A DNA stretch of 64,000 bases from Pseudomonas berkeleyensis (GTDB lineage Bacteria; Pseudomonadota; Gammaproteobacteria; Pseudomonadales; Pseudomonadaceae), in contig NZ_CP059139.1 of the NCBI RefSeq assembly GCF_014109765.1, positions 4,282,001 to 4,346,000 on the forward strand, given 5' to 3'. A program made the position numbers and the translations under genes. Under the pieces are notes generated by a model. The model saw only the letters and a program-made list of their open reading frames with translations. It searched no databases and had not been told where the DNA came from. Below are positions 1 through 8,285 of the stretch, piece by piece (the first letter of the stretch is position 1; every line of letters starts with the position of its first letter).

Positions 1-262
1 CGGCGTTGTGGGCGAACACGCCGTAGGTTTCTTCGAGGATCTTCTTGAAATCAGCATCGGAGATGCTGCCGGCAACGAACGGGCGCATCACCCGGAAGGC
101 CAGCTCGTGATACGGCAGACCCGCCCAGGAAGCGATTTCCTCGACGGTGAAGCGCGGCAGATTCTCCGGCACGTAGAGGCCGCCATCGCTGGCCAGGCCA
201 GCCAGCAGCACATCTTCGAAATTCAGGGCCGGCGCCTGGCCGCGGGTACTGATATAGCGCAT
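1..262 (-). CDS. thrC: Threonine synthase, N-terminal part (cut by left window edge)
   Basis: Threonine synthase converts O-phosphohomoserine to threonine with PLP, the last step of the pathway. Only about the first 87 codons are inside the window; the rest lies to the left. The N-terminus reads MRYISTRGQAPALNFEDVLL, a typical proteobacterial ThrC start, and continues with the GGLYVPE segment seen in the family. It follows hom on the same strand after a 57-bp gap, so the two probably form a hom-thrC operon. The PLP lysine region is not visible here. Confidence 0.93.
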   Translation of the reverse strand, partial: MRYISTRGQAPALNFEDVLLAGLASDGGLYVPENLPRFTVEEIASWAGLPYHELAFRVMRPFVAGSISDADFKKILEETYGVFAHNA

Positions 263-319
263 GGGATAAACCTTCGTTCGACTGCACCCACAGGCCTGCG
301 CCTGCGGGTGGACACGGGA

Positions 320-1630
320 TTAGTTGAGCTGTTCGACGCGCAGACGCATGACCGGCGAGGTCACGCCATCCAGCGCTTCCATGGCGGCAATGGCTTCGAT
401 GATACGCGCCTCGACCACACGATGGGTCACGAGGATCATCGGCACCAGGCCATCCTGCTCCTCGGCCTCCTTCTGCATGATCGACTCGATGTTGATGCCA
501 CGCTCGGAGAGGATGCTCGCCACCTGGGCCAGCACACCCGGGTGATCCTTGGCCTGGATACGCAGGTAATAGGCGCTCTCGCACTCGGCGATCGGCAGAA
601 TCGGGTGATCGGACAGCGAGTCCGGCTGGAAAGCCAGGTGCGGCACGCGATTGGTCGGATCAGTAGTCAGCGCACGCACCACATCCACCAAGTCAGCCAC
701 CACTGCCGAGGCAGTCGGCTCCATGCCGGCACCAGCGCCGTAATACAGCGTGCTGCCAACCGCATCGCCATTGACCATCACCGCATTCATCACGCCATTG
801 ACGTTGGCGATCAGGCGGTCGGCCGGGATCAGCGTCGGGTGCACGCGCAGCTCGATACCGACCTCGGTACGACGAGCGACGCCCAGGTGCTTGATGCGAT
901 AACCCAGCGCCTCGGCATAGTTCACGTCGGCGGTGGTCAGCTTGGTGATGCCTTCGGTGTAAGCCTTGTCGAATTGCAGCGGAATACCGAAGGCGATGGA
1001 GGCCAGGATGGTCAGCTTGTGCGCGGCATCGATACCCTCGACATCGAAGGTCGGATCGGCTTCGGCATAACCCAGCGCCTGCGCTTCCTTGAGCACGTCC
1101 TCGAAGGCACGGCCCTTCTCGCGCATTTCGGTGAGAATGAAGTTACCGGTGCCGTTGATGATGCCGGCCAGCCAGTTGATGCGGTTGGCAGCCAGACCTT
1201 CGCGGATCGCCTTGATCACCGGAATACCGCCAGCCACGGCAGCTTCGAAGGCGACGATAACGCCCTTCTCACGCGCCTTGGCGAAGATCTCGTTACCGTG
1301 CACCGCGATCAGCGCCTTGTTGGCGGTGACCACGTGCTTGCCATTCTCGATAGCCTTGAGCACCAACTCCTTGGCCAGGGTATAGCCGCCGATCAGCTCG
1401 ATGACGATGTCGATCTCAGGATTGTTGACCAGTTCGAAGACATCGCTGGTCATGGCAATGCCGGTGGTGTCGTACTGCGGCTTGGGCGAACGAATGGCGA
1501 TCTGGGCAATCTCAATGCCGCGACCGGCGCGCCGAGTAATCTCCTCGGCATTGCGCTTGAGTACATTCAAAGTACCGCCACCGACGGTGCCCAACCCACA
1601 GATGCCCACTTTGACCGGCTTCACACTCAA
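320..1630 (-). CDS. hom: Homoserine dehydrogenase
   Basis: A 436-residue protein that reduces aspartate semialdehyde to homoserine with NAD(P)H, at the branch to threonine, methionine and isoleucine. The N-terminal Rossmann motif GLGTVGGG lies at about residues 12-19. The middle holds the substrate-binding NGTGNFIL segment. The C-terminus (about 350-430) is an ACT domain beginning YYLRIQAKDHPGVLAQVAS, which in this family binds threonine for feedback inhibition. The length is normal for the ACT-containing monofunctional enzyme. It is first in a probable operon with thrC; its own upstream region contains the structured repeat at 1731-1987. Confidence 0.97.
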   Translation of the reverse strand: MSVKPVKVGICGLGTVGGGTLNVLKRNAEEITRRAGRGIEIAQIAIRSPKPQYDTTGIAMTSDVFELVNNPEIDIVIELIGGYTLAKELVLKAIENGKHVVTANKALIAVHGNEIFAKAREKGVIVAFEAAVAGGIPVIKAIREGLAANRINWLAGIINGTGNFILTEMREKGRAFEDVLKEAQALGYAEADPTFDVEGIDAAHKLTILASIAFGIPLQFDKAYTEGITKLTTADVNYAEALGYRIKHLGVARRTEVGIELRVHPTLIPADRLIANVNGVMNAVMVNGDAVGSTLYYGAGAGMEPTASAVVADLVDVVRALTTDPTNRVPHLAFQPDSLSDHPILPIAECESAYYLRIQAKDHPGVLAQVASILSERGINIESIMQKEAEEQDGLVPMILVTHRVVEARIIEAIAAMEALDGVTSPVMRLRVEQLN

Positions 1631-1730
1631 TTCCCCATCAGCACTGCACGAAACGGCCGGAGCAAGCCCCGGCCGCAGATAAAGAGCCGCACCTTACGAA
1701 GCGGCTGTTTGTTAGTCAATCCACGGCTCA

Positions 1731-1987
1731 AAGAACCTATTCACGAGCTCGCGAGCTAGAGCAATGCAAGGCGCAACGACCAGCGGGAGTAACAGCCGAA
1801 GGCTGGCCCGAAGGGCGAGCGCCAGCGAGTCAAACAGGCGAGGACGCGCAGTTTACGAGCTGTAAATGAGCAGTACTCACTTCGTTCGCCCTTCGGGCCG
1901 CGCTAAAGCGCGTTAGCCGCAAGCGGCTCTCCGAGCCTGTTTTTAACGCAGCAGAGCCGACGCACAGCAGGTCGTGGATAGGTTCTT
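1731..1987. mobile_element. MITE-like structured repeat with 16-bp terminal inverted repeats
   Basis: The hom-dsbC gap (1631-1985) holds no gene and is mostly filled by this unit. Its left end AAGAACCTATTCACGA (1731-1746) and right end TCGTGGATAGGTTCTT (1972-1987) are inverted copies with one mismatch. Inside are further inverted pairs: CCCGAAGGGCG (1807-1817) with CGCCCTTCGGG (1887-1897), AACAGGC (1833-1839) with GCCTGTT (1935-1941), and local hairpins at 1852-1866, 1899-1912 and 1915-1928. There is no open frame of useful length, so if mobile it would be non-autonomous. No clear target-site duplication is visible. The element class is inference; the inverted repeats are seen directly. Confidence 0.65.
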
Positions 1988-2711
1988 AGTTCGACTCCAG
2001 GGCAATCTTGGCCAACTGCGGCGCCGGCTGGTAGCCCGGAATCATCTTGCCGTTGGCCAAGACGATGGCCGGCGTGCCGTTGACCCCAATCATCTGACCG
2101 AGCTGGTACTGCTTGGCCACTGGGTTGTCACAGGTAGCGTCGGCTACGCTCTGGCGGGTCTTGGCGCGATTCATCGCTTCCTGCTGATCCTTGGCACACC
2201 AGACGCTGACCAGCTCCTTGGCCGCCGGGCTGTTCATACCCTGACGCGGAAAGGCCACATAGCGCACTTCGACGCCCAGACGATTGAGCTCCGGCACTTC
2301 GCTGTGCAGCTTCTGGCAATAGCCACAGTCGGTGTCGGTAAAGACGGTGATATGGGTCTTCGGTGCCTTGGGCGCGAAGACCACCATTTCCTTGGCCGGA
2401 ATGGCATTGATCTGCTGGGCCACCGCGCGGCTTTCTTCGATCTCGGTAAGGTTGACGGCCTTGCCATCCTTGACCTGGAACAGGTAGCCCTGAATCAGGA
2501 ACTGACCATCGGCACTGGTATAGAGCTGACGACCGCCCTGCAGCTGAACCTGATAGATACCCGTCATCGGGCTCTCGGCGATAGCCTCGATCGGCAGGCT
2601 GGCATCCAGCGATTTCAGGCTCTGCCGAATCGCCTGATCGGGATCGTCGGCCAGGGTTACGCTACTGCCCAGCACGAGTGCCAGCGCAAGGGAAATACGG
2701 CTCAGGGACAT
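1986..2711 (-). CDS. dsbC: Periplasmic thiol:disulfide isomerase DsbC
   Basis: DsbC reshuffles wrong disulfides in periplasmic proteins as a homodimer kept reduced by DsbD. The 241-residue product starts MSLSRISLALALVLGSS, a signal peptide probably cleaved after TLA (residue 21). The dimerisation domain follows at about 22-80. The thioredoxin-fold domain has active-site CGYC at 129-132, a second cysteine pair (C172, C194) and a cis-proline loop GTP near 212-214. The start at 2711 was chosen because AGGAGT lies just upstream; an in-frame start 10 codons earlier lacks this. It follows xerD on the same strand. Its TAA stop overlaps the terminal repeat of the element at 1731-1987. Confidence 0.95.
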   Translation of the reverse strand: MSLSRISLALALVLGSSVTLADDPDQAIRQSLKSLDASLPIEAIAESPMTGIYQVQLQGGRQLYTSADGQFLIQGYLFQVKDGKAVNLTEIEESRAVAQQINAIPAKEMVVFAPKAPKTHITVFTDTDCGYCQKLHSEVPELNRLGVEVRYVAFPRQGMNSPAAKELVSVWCAKDQQEAMNRAKTRQSVADATCDNPVAKQYQLGQMIGVNGTPAIVLANGKMIPGYQPAPQLAKIALESN

Positions 2712-2803
2712 GGATACTCCTGTCGAATGACGGACGAGCAAATATCGGCACAGCCTACCACAGATGGCCTGACAGACAGCGCTTCAGCGACCAGACGGCG
2801 CAC

Positions 2804-3700
2804 TCAACCGCGCGGGTGGTGCTTGGCATGCAACTCCTGCAGACGAGCACGCGCGATATGGGTGTAGATCTGCGTGGTAGAAAGGTCGCTATGCCCCAGC
2901 AGCATCTGTACGACACGCAGGTCGGCACCATGATTGAGCAGATGAGTGGCGAAGGCATGGCGCAGCGTGTGCGGCGACAGCGACTTGGCGATCCCGGCGA
3001 CACGCGCCTGGTGCTTGATACGATGCCAGAAGGTCTGCCGAGTCATCTGCCCACCACGCAGACTAGGGAACAGCACATCACTGGGCCTGCCACCAAGTAA
3101 TAGCGGCCGCGCTTCGCGGCTGTAGCGCTCGATCCAGGCGATAGCCTCCTCGCCCAACGGCACCAGGCGCTCCTTGCTGCCCTTGCCGAACACCCGCAGC
3201 ACACCCTGGCGCAGGTTCACCTGTTCCAGCGTGAGGCCCACCAGCTCGCTGACCCGCAGGCCACAGGCATACAGCACCTCGAGCATGGCGCGATCACGCA
3301 AACCAATCGGGTCATCCAGATCGGGCGCCTGCAGCAGGGCTTCGACATCCGCCTCGGACAGCGACTTGGGCAGCGGCCTGCCGATCTGCGGCAACTCGAT
3401 CTGCAAGGTCGGGTCTTCGCTGATCAACGCCTCACGCAGCAGAAAGCGGTAGAAACCGCGCAGCCCCGAGAGAAAACGCGCCGTGGAGCGCGCCTGATAG
3501 CGCTGCTCCAGACGCCAGGCCAGGTGATCGAGAATCCCATCGCGACCAATTGACCGCAGCTCCAGACCGCACTCATCGAGCCAGGCGTTGAAGTGCTCCA
3601 GATCGCTGCGATAAGCAGCACGGGTATGGTCGGACAGCCCCTTCTCCAGCCAGAGGGACTCAAGAAACTGCTCGATCAACGGATGCGACAGAGTGGACAT
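2804..3700 (-). CDS. xerD: Site-specific tyrosine recombinase XerD
   Basis: XerD works with XerC at the dif site to resolve chromosome dimers, under FtsK control. The 298-residue protein has the N-terminal SAM-like core-binding domain (about 1-95) and the C-terminal catalytic domain. The catalytic set is complete: R149, K173, H244, R247, H270 and nucleophile Y279 (LSPHTLRHAF, LLGHSDLSTTQIYTH). Length and ending are typical of XerD rather than XerC. It lies upstream of dsbC on the same strand with a 92-bp gap, the order known from other pseudomonads. It is a housekeeping recombinase with no sign of belonging to a mobile element. Confidence 0.96.
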   Translation of the reverse strand: MSTLSHPLIEQFLESLWLEKGLSDHTRAAYRSDLEHFNAWLDECGLELRSIGRDGILDHLAWRLEQRYQARSTARFLSGLRGFYRFLLREALISEDPTLQIELPQIGRPLPKSLSEADVEALLQAPDLDDPIGLRDRAMLEVLYACGLRVSELVGLTLEQVNLRQGVLRVFGKGSKERLVPLGEEAIAWIERYSREARPLLLGGRPSDVLFPSLRGGQMTRQTFWHRIKHQARVAGIAKSLSPHTLRHAFATHLLNHGADLRVVQMLLGHSDLSTTQIYTHIARARLQELHAKHHPRG

Positions 3701-3916
3701 GCAAAGACTTCAGTAACGGCGGACACCTAGTGTTTCACAGCCCCGTTCAAGCCTCCAGCCACAAAGACACGCAGCTGCAACCAATCGAAACAGCCGGGTA
3801 ACCGGACGCTACCAGCCAGACGAATCTCCATCAGACAAGCCTATCCTTGGTTGGGTGACAGCCAGCATGGTTGGGACGATGATTTCAACCTGCCATCACC
3901 CACCGGTAGCCCCTTC

Positions 3917-4597
3917 ATGTCCCAACACGCTCACTCGCGACTCGGCCAGATACTCATCAACAAAGGATTGATTAGCAGCACGCAGCTGGACGCCGCGATC
4001 AAGGCACAACTCACCAGCCAGAAACGGCTCGGTGAAGTGCTCATAGAGCAGGGATTGCTGACTCAGAAACAACTGAGCAAAGCACTGAAGAAGCAAAACA
4101 ACCTGCGCCTGGCCGCCACGCTGGTGGCAGCCCTGATGACGCCCTTCCAGATGGCCAGCGCCGACATCCAGCGCCTGCAGCCACCCAGCAGCATCACTCA
4201 GGAGGAAACGCCGCGCGGCATGCAGTCACTGAGCGACAGCGAAATGAGTTCGGTGAGCGCACAAGGCCTGGACGACGCATTGCAGGGTTTGCTGCTGCGC
4301 GCGGAAAGTGGCGATGGGCTGAGTACGGTCAAGCAACTGGCCAAGCTGGTGATGCCGGTACTCGATAATCTGGACGCAGAAACCAGCCTGCGCGATGTGC
4401 GCTATGACACTGGCAAACTGCGCTCGACGCTGAACAACGACGGTTCGTTCAACGTCAACCTGCCCAGCTCCATTGGCGAACTGCGCTTCGACAACATCCG
4501 CGTCAAGGACGCCCCCGCCGGGCAGAGCTTCGGCAACCTCAGCCTGCACAACATCGACCTGTCCCAAGCCAGCCTGAAAATCAGCCTGCGCCCCTGA
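3917..4597 (+). CDS. MshEN-like domain protein with internal membrane/signal segment and C-terminal DUF6160-like region
   Basis: A 226-residue protein with an unusual layout. Residues 8-31 (RLGQILINKGLISSTQLDAA and on) and 37-60 (RLGEVLIEQGLLTQKQLSKA and on) form two tandem motifs of the MshEN / GspE-N type, five residues apart, as in cyclic-di-GMP-binding ATPases of type II secretion and pili. No ATPase follows. Residues 61-82 are instead an R-starting hydrophobic stretch ending ASA, like a signal peptide or membrane anchor. After a linker, a LSDSEMSSVSAQG stretch and a beta-rich tail resemble DUF6160 / FilF-type pilus-system proteins. The start was chosen at the motif; no clear ribosome-binding site precedes it, and a TTG start 66 bases upstream is possible. 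Function is unknown; cyclic-di-GMP binding is inference. Confidence 0.8.
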   Translation: MSQHAHSRLGQILINKGLISSTQLDAAIKAQLTSQKRLGEVLIEQGLLTQKQLSKALKKQNNLRLAATLVAALMTPFQMASADIQRLQPPSSITQEETPRGMQSLSDSEMSSVSAQGLDDALQGLLLRAESGDGLSTVKQLAKLVMPVLDNLDAETSLRDVRYDTGKLRSTLNNDGSFNVNLPSSIGELRFDNIRVKDAPAGQSFGNLSLHNIDLSQASLKISLRP

Positions 4598-4626
4598 GCT
4601 CAGGCCACATTGCGATGGCCCATAAC

Positions 4627-4655
4627 AAAAAAAGCAGCCCGTAGGCTGCTTTTTT
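4627..4655. terminator. Bidirectional intrinsic terminator between the MshEN-like gene and rplS
   Basis: AGCAGCC (4633-4639) pairs with GGCTGCT (4644-4650) around loop CGTA. The stem is flanked by an A-run on the left and a T-run on the right, so it can end transcription from both convergent genes. Confidence 0.85.
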
Positions 4656-4672
4656 CAGAGAAGCGTCCGAAC

Positions 4673-5023
4673 TTAGGACAGCTTTTCCTTGATGCGCGCG
4701 GCTTTGCCGGACAGGTCGCGCAGGTAGTACAGCTTGGCTTTGCGCACGTCACCGCGACGCTTGACGCTCAGGCTGTCGACCAGCGGAGAGTAGGTCTGGA
4801 AGGTACGCTCGACGCCTACACCGCTGGAGATTTTACGAACGGTGAACGCGCTGTTCAGGCCGCGGTTACGCTTGGCGATAACGACGCCTTCGAAAGCCTG
4901 CAGACGCTGACGGTCGCCTTCCTTAACTTTTACCTGAACGATGACGGTGTCACCTGGGGCGAAAGTCGGGATTTCTTTGTTCATCTGCTCGGCTTCGAGC
5001 ATCTGGATAATCTTGTTGGTCAT
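4673..5023 (-). CDS. rplS: 50S ribosomal protein L19
   Basis: L19 sits at the 30S-50S interface and contributes to intersubunit bridges. The 116-residue product starts [20 protein letters not shown] and carries the conserved [20 protein letters not shown] and [10 protein letters not shown] segments. The length is standard. It is the last gene of the rpsP-rimM-trmD-rplS operon, 42 bp after trmD, and is followed by the hairpin at 4627-4655. Confidence 0.98.
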   Translation of the reverse strand: MTNKIIQMLEAEQMNKEIPTFAPGDTVIVQVKVKEGDRQRLQAFEGVVIAKRNRGLNSAFTVRKISSGVGVERTFQTYSPLVDSLSVKRRGDVRKAKLYYLRDLSGKAARIKEKLS

Positions 5024-5065
5024 GCTGCGCTCCTAAGACAAGCCTCCCGGCCTGCCATCGATACG

Positions 5066-5809
5066 TTAACTATCGTTCCGCTGGCGGATGTATTCCTCCA
5101 GCAGCTTTTTCTCTTCTCCAGAAAGCGAGCGGCTATCCAGAAGATCAGCGCGACGTTCCCAGGTCCGCCCAAGGGACTGCTGCAAACGCCAGCGCCGGAT
5201 GTGTTCGTGGTTGCCGCTAAGCAACACTTCAGGAACACGCTTATCCGCATACACCTCCGGGCGGGTGTAGTGCGGGCAGTCGAGCAGGCCATCCGTAAAG
5301 GAGTCCTCCTCGGCCGAATCGGCATGACCCAATGCACCAGGCAAAAGGCGCGTCACCGCATCGATCAGCACCATGGCCGGCAGCTCACCGCCGGACAGGA
5401 CGTAGTCGCCAATCGACCATTCCTCATCGACATGCGCCTCGATGAAGCGCTCGTCGATACCTTCATAACGACCGGCGATCAGGATCAGCGCCTGCTCCTG
5501 CGCCAACTCGCGAACCGCAGCCTGATTCAGCTGACGGCCCTGGGGCGAAAGGTAGATCACCTTCGCACCCTCTCCCGCGGCTTGCCTGGCGCTAGCCAGA
5601 GCATCCTCGAGAGGCTTGATCTTCATCACCATGCCGGGGCCGCCACCGAAGGGGCGATCATCCACCGTATGATGTCGATCGGTCGTGTAGTCCCGCGGGT
5701 TCCAGCAGTTGAGCTGCAGCAGCTCCTGCTTCACCGCACGACTGGTGATGCCGTACTCGCCGATGGCAGCGAACATCTCAGGGAACAGCGTGATGACTTC
5801 TACGCGCAT
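5066..5809 (-). CDS. trmD: tRNA (guanine-N1)-methyltransferase
   Basis: TrmD methylates N1 of G37 next to the anticodon in tRNAs reading CUN, CCN and CGG, preventing +1 frameshifting. The 247-residue protein starts [13 protein letters not shown]. It has the SPOUT-class trefoil-knot segments, including [13 protein letters not shown] and the [16 protein letters not shown]doMet-binding region around residues 130-145. It starts 5 bp after rimM ends, consistent with translation from one mRNA. Confidence 0.98.
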   Translation of the reverse strand: MRVEVITLFPEMFAAIGEYGITSRAVKQELLQLNCWNPRDYTTDRHHTVDDRPFGGGPGMVMKIKPLEDALASARQAAGEGAKVIYLSPQGRQLNQAAVRELAQEQALILIAGRYEGIDERFIEAHVDEEWSIGDYVLSGGELPAMVLIDAVTRLLPGALGHADSAEEDSFTDGLLDCPHYTRPEVYADKRVPEVLLSGNHEHIRRWRLQQSLGRTWERRADLLDSRSLSGEEKKLLEEYIRQRNDS

Positions 5810-5814
5810 GAGCC

Positions 5815-6351
5815 TTAGAAATCCGCATCCCAGTCCACCCGCATCTCGCCAGCAGCCAGATCAATCGTCAGCACGCATTGCTCCGTATAGGGCAACAGGC
5901 GCTCGCGATCATCCAGACTGCCCGCCACGGGCTTGACTACCATCACATCATTGGCACCCGTCTCGAACAGATGGTCGACCACACCGAGCAATTGCCCCGC
6001 TTGATCGATGACCTTCAGCCCGTGCAACTGGTACCAGTAGAACTCGCCATCATCCAGATCCGGCAGCTCGCTGCGCGGCACGCAGATCTCGAAGCCGGCG
6101 TAAGTACGCGCGATTTCGCGATCATCCAGACCTTTCAACTTGGCAACCAGCACCTTGCCCTGAAGGCGGCCACTGGCCAGTTCTACCTGCTTTACCTCGC
6201 CATCACGCCTGAGCGTCCAGCGCTGGTAATCGAGCACGTTATCGATGGGGTCAGTGAAGGAATAAACCTTTACCTCACCCCTGACGCCGTGCACCGAAAC
6301 AATCTTGCCGAGAACAACCAGATCCTCGGCTACGGCCGGCGTCGTACTCAT
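5815..6351 (-). CDS. rimM: Ribosome maturation factor RimM
   Basis: RimM binds S19 and assists maturation of the 30S head and 16S rRNA processing. The 178-residue product has an N-terminal RimM beta-barrel domain (about 8-90, beginning [20 protein letters not shown]) and a C-terminal PRC-barrel-like domain (about 95-175, with [15 protein letters not shown] and [19 protein letters not shown]). It lies between rpsP (8 bp upstream) and trmD (5 bp downstream) in the usual operon order. Confidence 0.97.
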   Translation of the reverse strand: MSTTPAVAEDLVVLGKIVSVHGVRGEVKVYSFTDPIDNVLDYQRWTLRRDGEVKQVELASGRLQGKVLVAKLKGLDDREIARTYAGFEICVPRSELPDLDDGEFYWYQLHGLKVIDQAGQLLGVVDHLFETGANDVMVVKPVAGSLDDRERLLPYTEQCVLTIDLAAGEMRVDWDADF

Positions 6352-6359
6352 AAAGATGC

Positions 6360-6611
6360 TTAGGCAGCAGCCTTGGCAGCTTCCTTGAGCAGCTGAGCAA
6401 CGCGCTCAGACGGCTGTGCACCCTGGCTCAGCCAGTAGGTAGCGCGCTCTTGATTGACGGACAGCTTGACTTCAGCACCCGAGGCGATCGGGTTGAAGAA
6501 ACCGATACGCTCTACGAAGCGACCGTCGCGCGCATTGCGGCTGTTGGTCACGGTCAGGTGGTAGAAGGGGCGCTTTTTGGAGCCGCCACGAGCGAGACGA
6601 ATAGTTACCAT
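6360..6611 (-). CDS. rpsP: 30S ribosomal protein S16
   Basis: S16 is an early-assembling protein of the 30S body. The product is 83 residues, beginning [20 protein letters not shown], the invariant S16 start. An upstream in-frame start would add 13 residues not found in the family; AGGAAC precedes the chosen ATG. The helical, alanine-rich C-terminus ([10 protein letters not shown]) is normal for pseudomonads. It is first in the rpsP-rimM-trmD-rplS operon; its promoter should lie in the 141 bp between it and ffh. Confidence 0.98.
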   Translation of the reverse strand: MVTIRLARGGSKKRPFYHLTVTNSRNARDGRFVERIGFFNPIASGAEVKLSVNQERATYWLSQGAQPSERVAQLLKEAAKAAA

Positions 6612-6752
6612 GAGAACATCGTTCCTGTAGTCGGTGCTAACTTGAGGCACACATCAAAAATGGGCCTAGGCCCGAAAGGCCGCATATTCTAAGGATTATG
6701 CGGCTGTTTGCAAATCTCTTTTTCCGACCAGCCGTCGAGCTGGGCACAAGCA

Positions 6753-8129
6753 TCAGAATTTCGGCATGCCGCCGCCGGGGAACATCCCCCCCATGCCGCG
6801 CATCATCTTGGCCATACCGCCCTTGGCAGTGAATTTCTTCATCATCTTCTGCATCTGCTTGTGCTGCTTGATCAGCCGGCCGATGTCCTGCACCTGAGTG
6901 CCGGAACCCAGCGCGATGCGACGCTTGCGCGAACCGCTGATGATGTCCGGGTCACGGCGCTCGGCGGGAGTCATCGAATTGATGATCGCCTCCATCTGCT
7001 TGAACTGCTTCTCGGCCGCGCCCTGGGCATTACCCATCTGCGACAGATTGACACCGCCGATGGACGGCAGCTTGTCCATCAGGCCACCGAGGCCGCCCAT
7101 GTTCTTCATTTGCAGAAGCTGGTCACGAAAGTCTTCGAGGTCGAAGCCCTTGCCCTTCTTCAGTTTCTTGGTGAGTTTTTCGGCCTTCTCGCGATCGAGG
7201 GTCTGCTCGGCCTGCTCGATCAGGCTGAGCACGTCACCCATGCCAAGAATGCGCGAGGCGATACGATCCGGGTGGAAGGGCTCCAGCGCGTCACTCTTCT
7301 CGCCCATACCGATGAACTTGATCGGTTTGCCGGTGATGTGGCGCACCGACAGCGCGGCACCACCACGGGCATCACCGTCGACCTTGGTCAGCACCACGCC
7401 GGTCAGCGGTAGGGCGTCGGCAAAAGCCTTGGCGGTATTGGCGGCGTCCTGACCGGTCATGGCGTCGACCACGAACAGGGTCTCGACCGGTTTGACTGCG
7501 GCGTGCAGCGCCTGGATCTCGGCCATCATCTCGGCGTCGACAGCCAGACGACCGGCGGTATCGAGGATGACCACGTCAATGAACTTGAGCTTGGCCTCAC
7601 GGATCGCCGCGTTGGCGATATCCACCGGCTTCTGGCTGACATCGGAAGGGAAGAAGGCGATTTCCAGATCGCTGGCCAGGGTTTCCAGCTGCTTGATCGC
7701 CGCTGGGCGATAGACGTCAGCGGAAACCAGCAGTACCGACTTCTTCTTGCGCTCCTTGAGGAACTTGGCCAGCTTGCCGGCGGTGGTAGTCTTACCCGCA
7801 CCTTGCAGGCCAGCCATCAGCACCACGGCAGGCGGCGCAGCGTTCAGCGCCAGATCTTCGTTGGCCGCGCCCATCAGCTCTTCGAGCTCGGCACGAACGA
7901 TCTTCACGAAGGCCTGACCTGGGGTCAGGCTCTTCGACACCTCGGTGCCGACCGCACGCTCCTTGACCCGGTTTACGAAGTCCTTGACCACCGGCAGAGC
8001 GACGTCGGCCTCAAGCAACGCCATACGCACTTCGCGCAGCGTGTCCTTGATATTGTCTTCGGTGAGCTTGGCCTTGCCCGTGACGCTACGCAGCGTCTGG
8101 GAAAGGCGATCGGTAAGATTTTCGAACAT
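6753..8129 (-). CDS. ffh: Signal recognition particle protein Ffh
   Basis: Ffh, with 4.5S RNA, delivers membrane proteins co-translationally to FtsY and SecYEG. The 458-residue protein starts MFENLTDRLSQTLRSVTGKA. The order is N domain, G domain with P-loop GLQGAGKTTT and the later DTAGRL and TKVDGDARGG motifs, then a methionine-rich M domain with the RNA-binding SGSRKRRIALGSGTQVQDI helix-turn-helix. The C-terminus ends GGMFPGGGMPKF. The start at 8129 was preferred over an in-frame ATG 13 codons upstream because MFENL is the family start. Confidence 0.98.
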   Translation of the reverse strand: MFENLTDRLSQTLRSVTGKAKLTEDNIKDTLREVRMALLEADVALPVVKDFVNRVKERAVGTEVSKSLTPGQAFVKIVRAELEELMGAANEDLALNAAPPAVVLMAGLQGAGKTTTAGKLAKFLKERKKKSVLLVSADVYRPAAIKQLETLASDLEIAFFPSDVSQKPVDIANAAIREAKLKFIDVVILDTAGRLAVDAEMMAEIQALHAAVKPVETLFVVDAMTGQDAANTAKAFADALPLTGVVLTKVDGDARGGAALSVRHITGKPIKFIGMGEKSDALEPFHPDRIASRILGMGDVLSLIEQAEQTLDREKAEKLTKKLKKGKGFDLEDFRDQLLQMKNMGGLGGLMDKLPSIGGVNLSQMGNAQGAAEKQFKQMEAIINSMTPAERRDPDIISGSRKRRIALGSGTQVQDIGRLIKQHKQMQKMMKKFTAKGGMAKMMRGMGGMFPGGGMPKF

Positions 8130-8285
8130 GCGCGTTCCTTTGAAGAGCGCCCAGACTGGGCCAGGCATGCAACAGGCGGCGGATTATAGCGGAGTCACCG
8201 CGCCACCGACACCGCCTGCGGTCTTTCGTGTCACCGGCCTTCTGTGCCACACTCAGCGCCTTTCGGGCTCGCCTTACACGGACTT

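Noticed and set aside
8..1759. A 583-codon plus-strand frame across thrC and hom
   Set aside because: It is antisense to two well-supported genes, has the same low-complexity composition and no start signal.
1807..1928. CRISPR-like repeats in the hom-dsbC gap
   Set aside because: The repeats are inverted and nested, not direct and evenly spaced, and there are no spacers.
2804..3700. xerD as an integrase marking a mobile island
   Set aside because: Sequence, length and neighbourhood (dsbC, hom) are those of the housekeeping dif recombinase.
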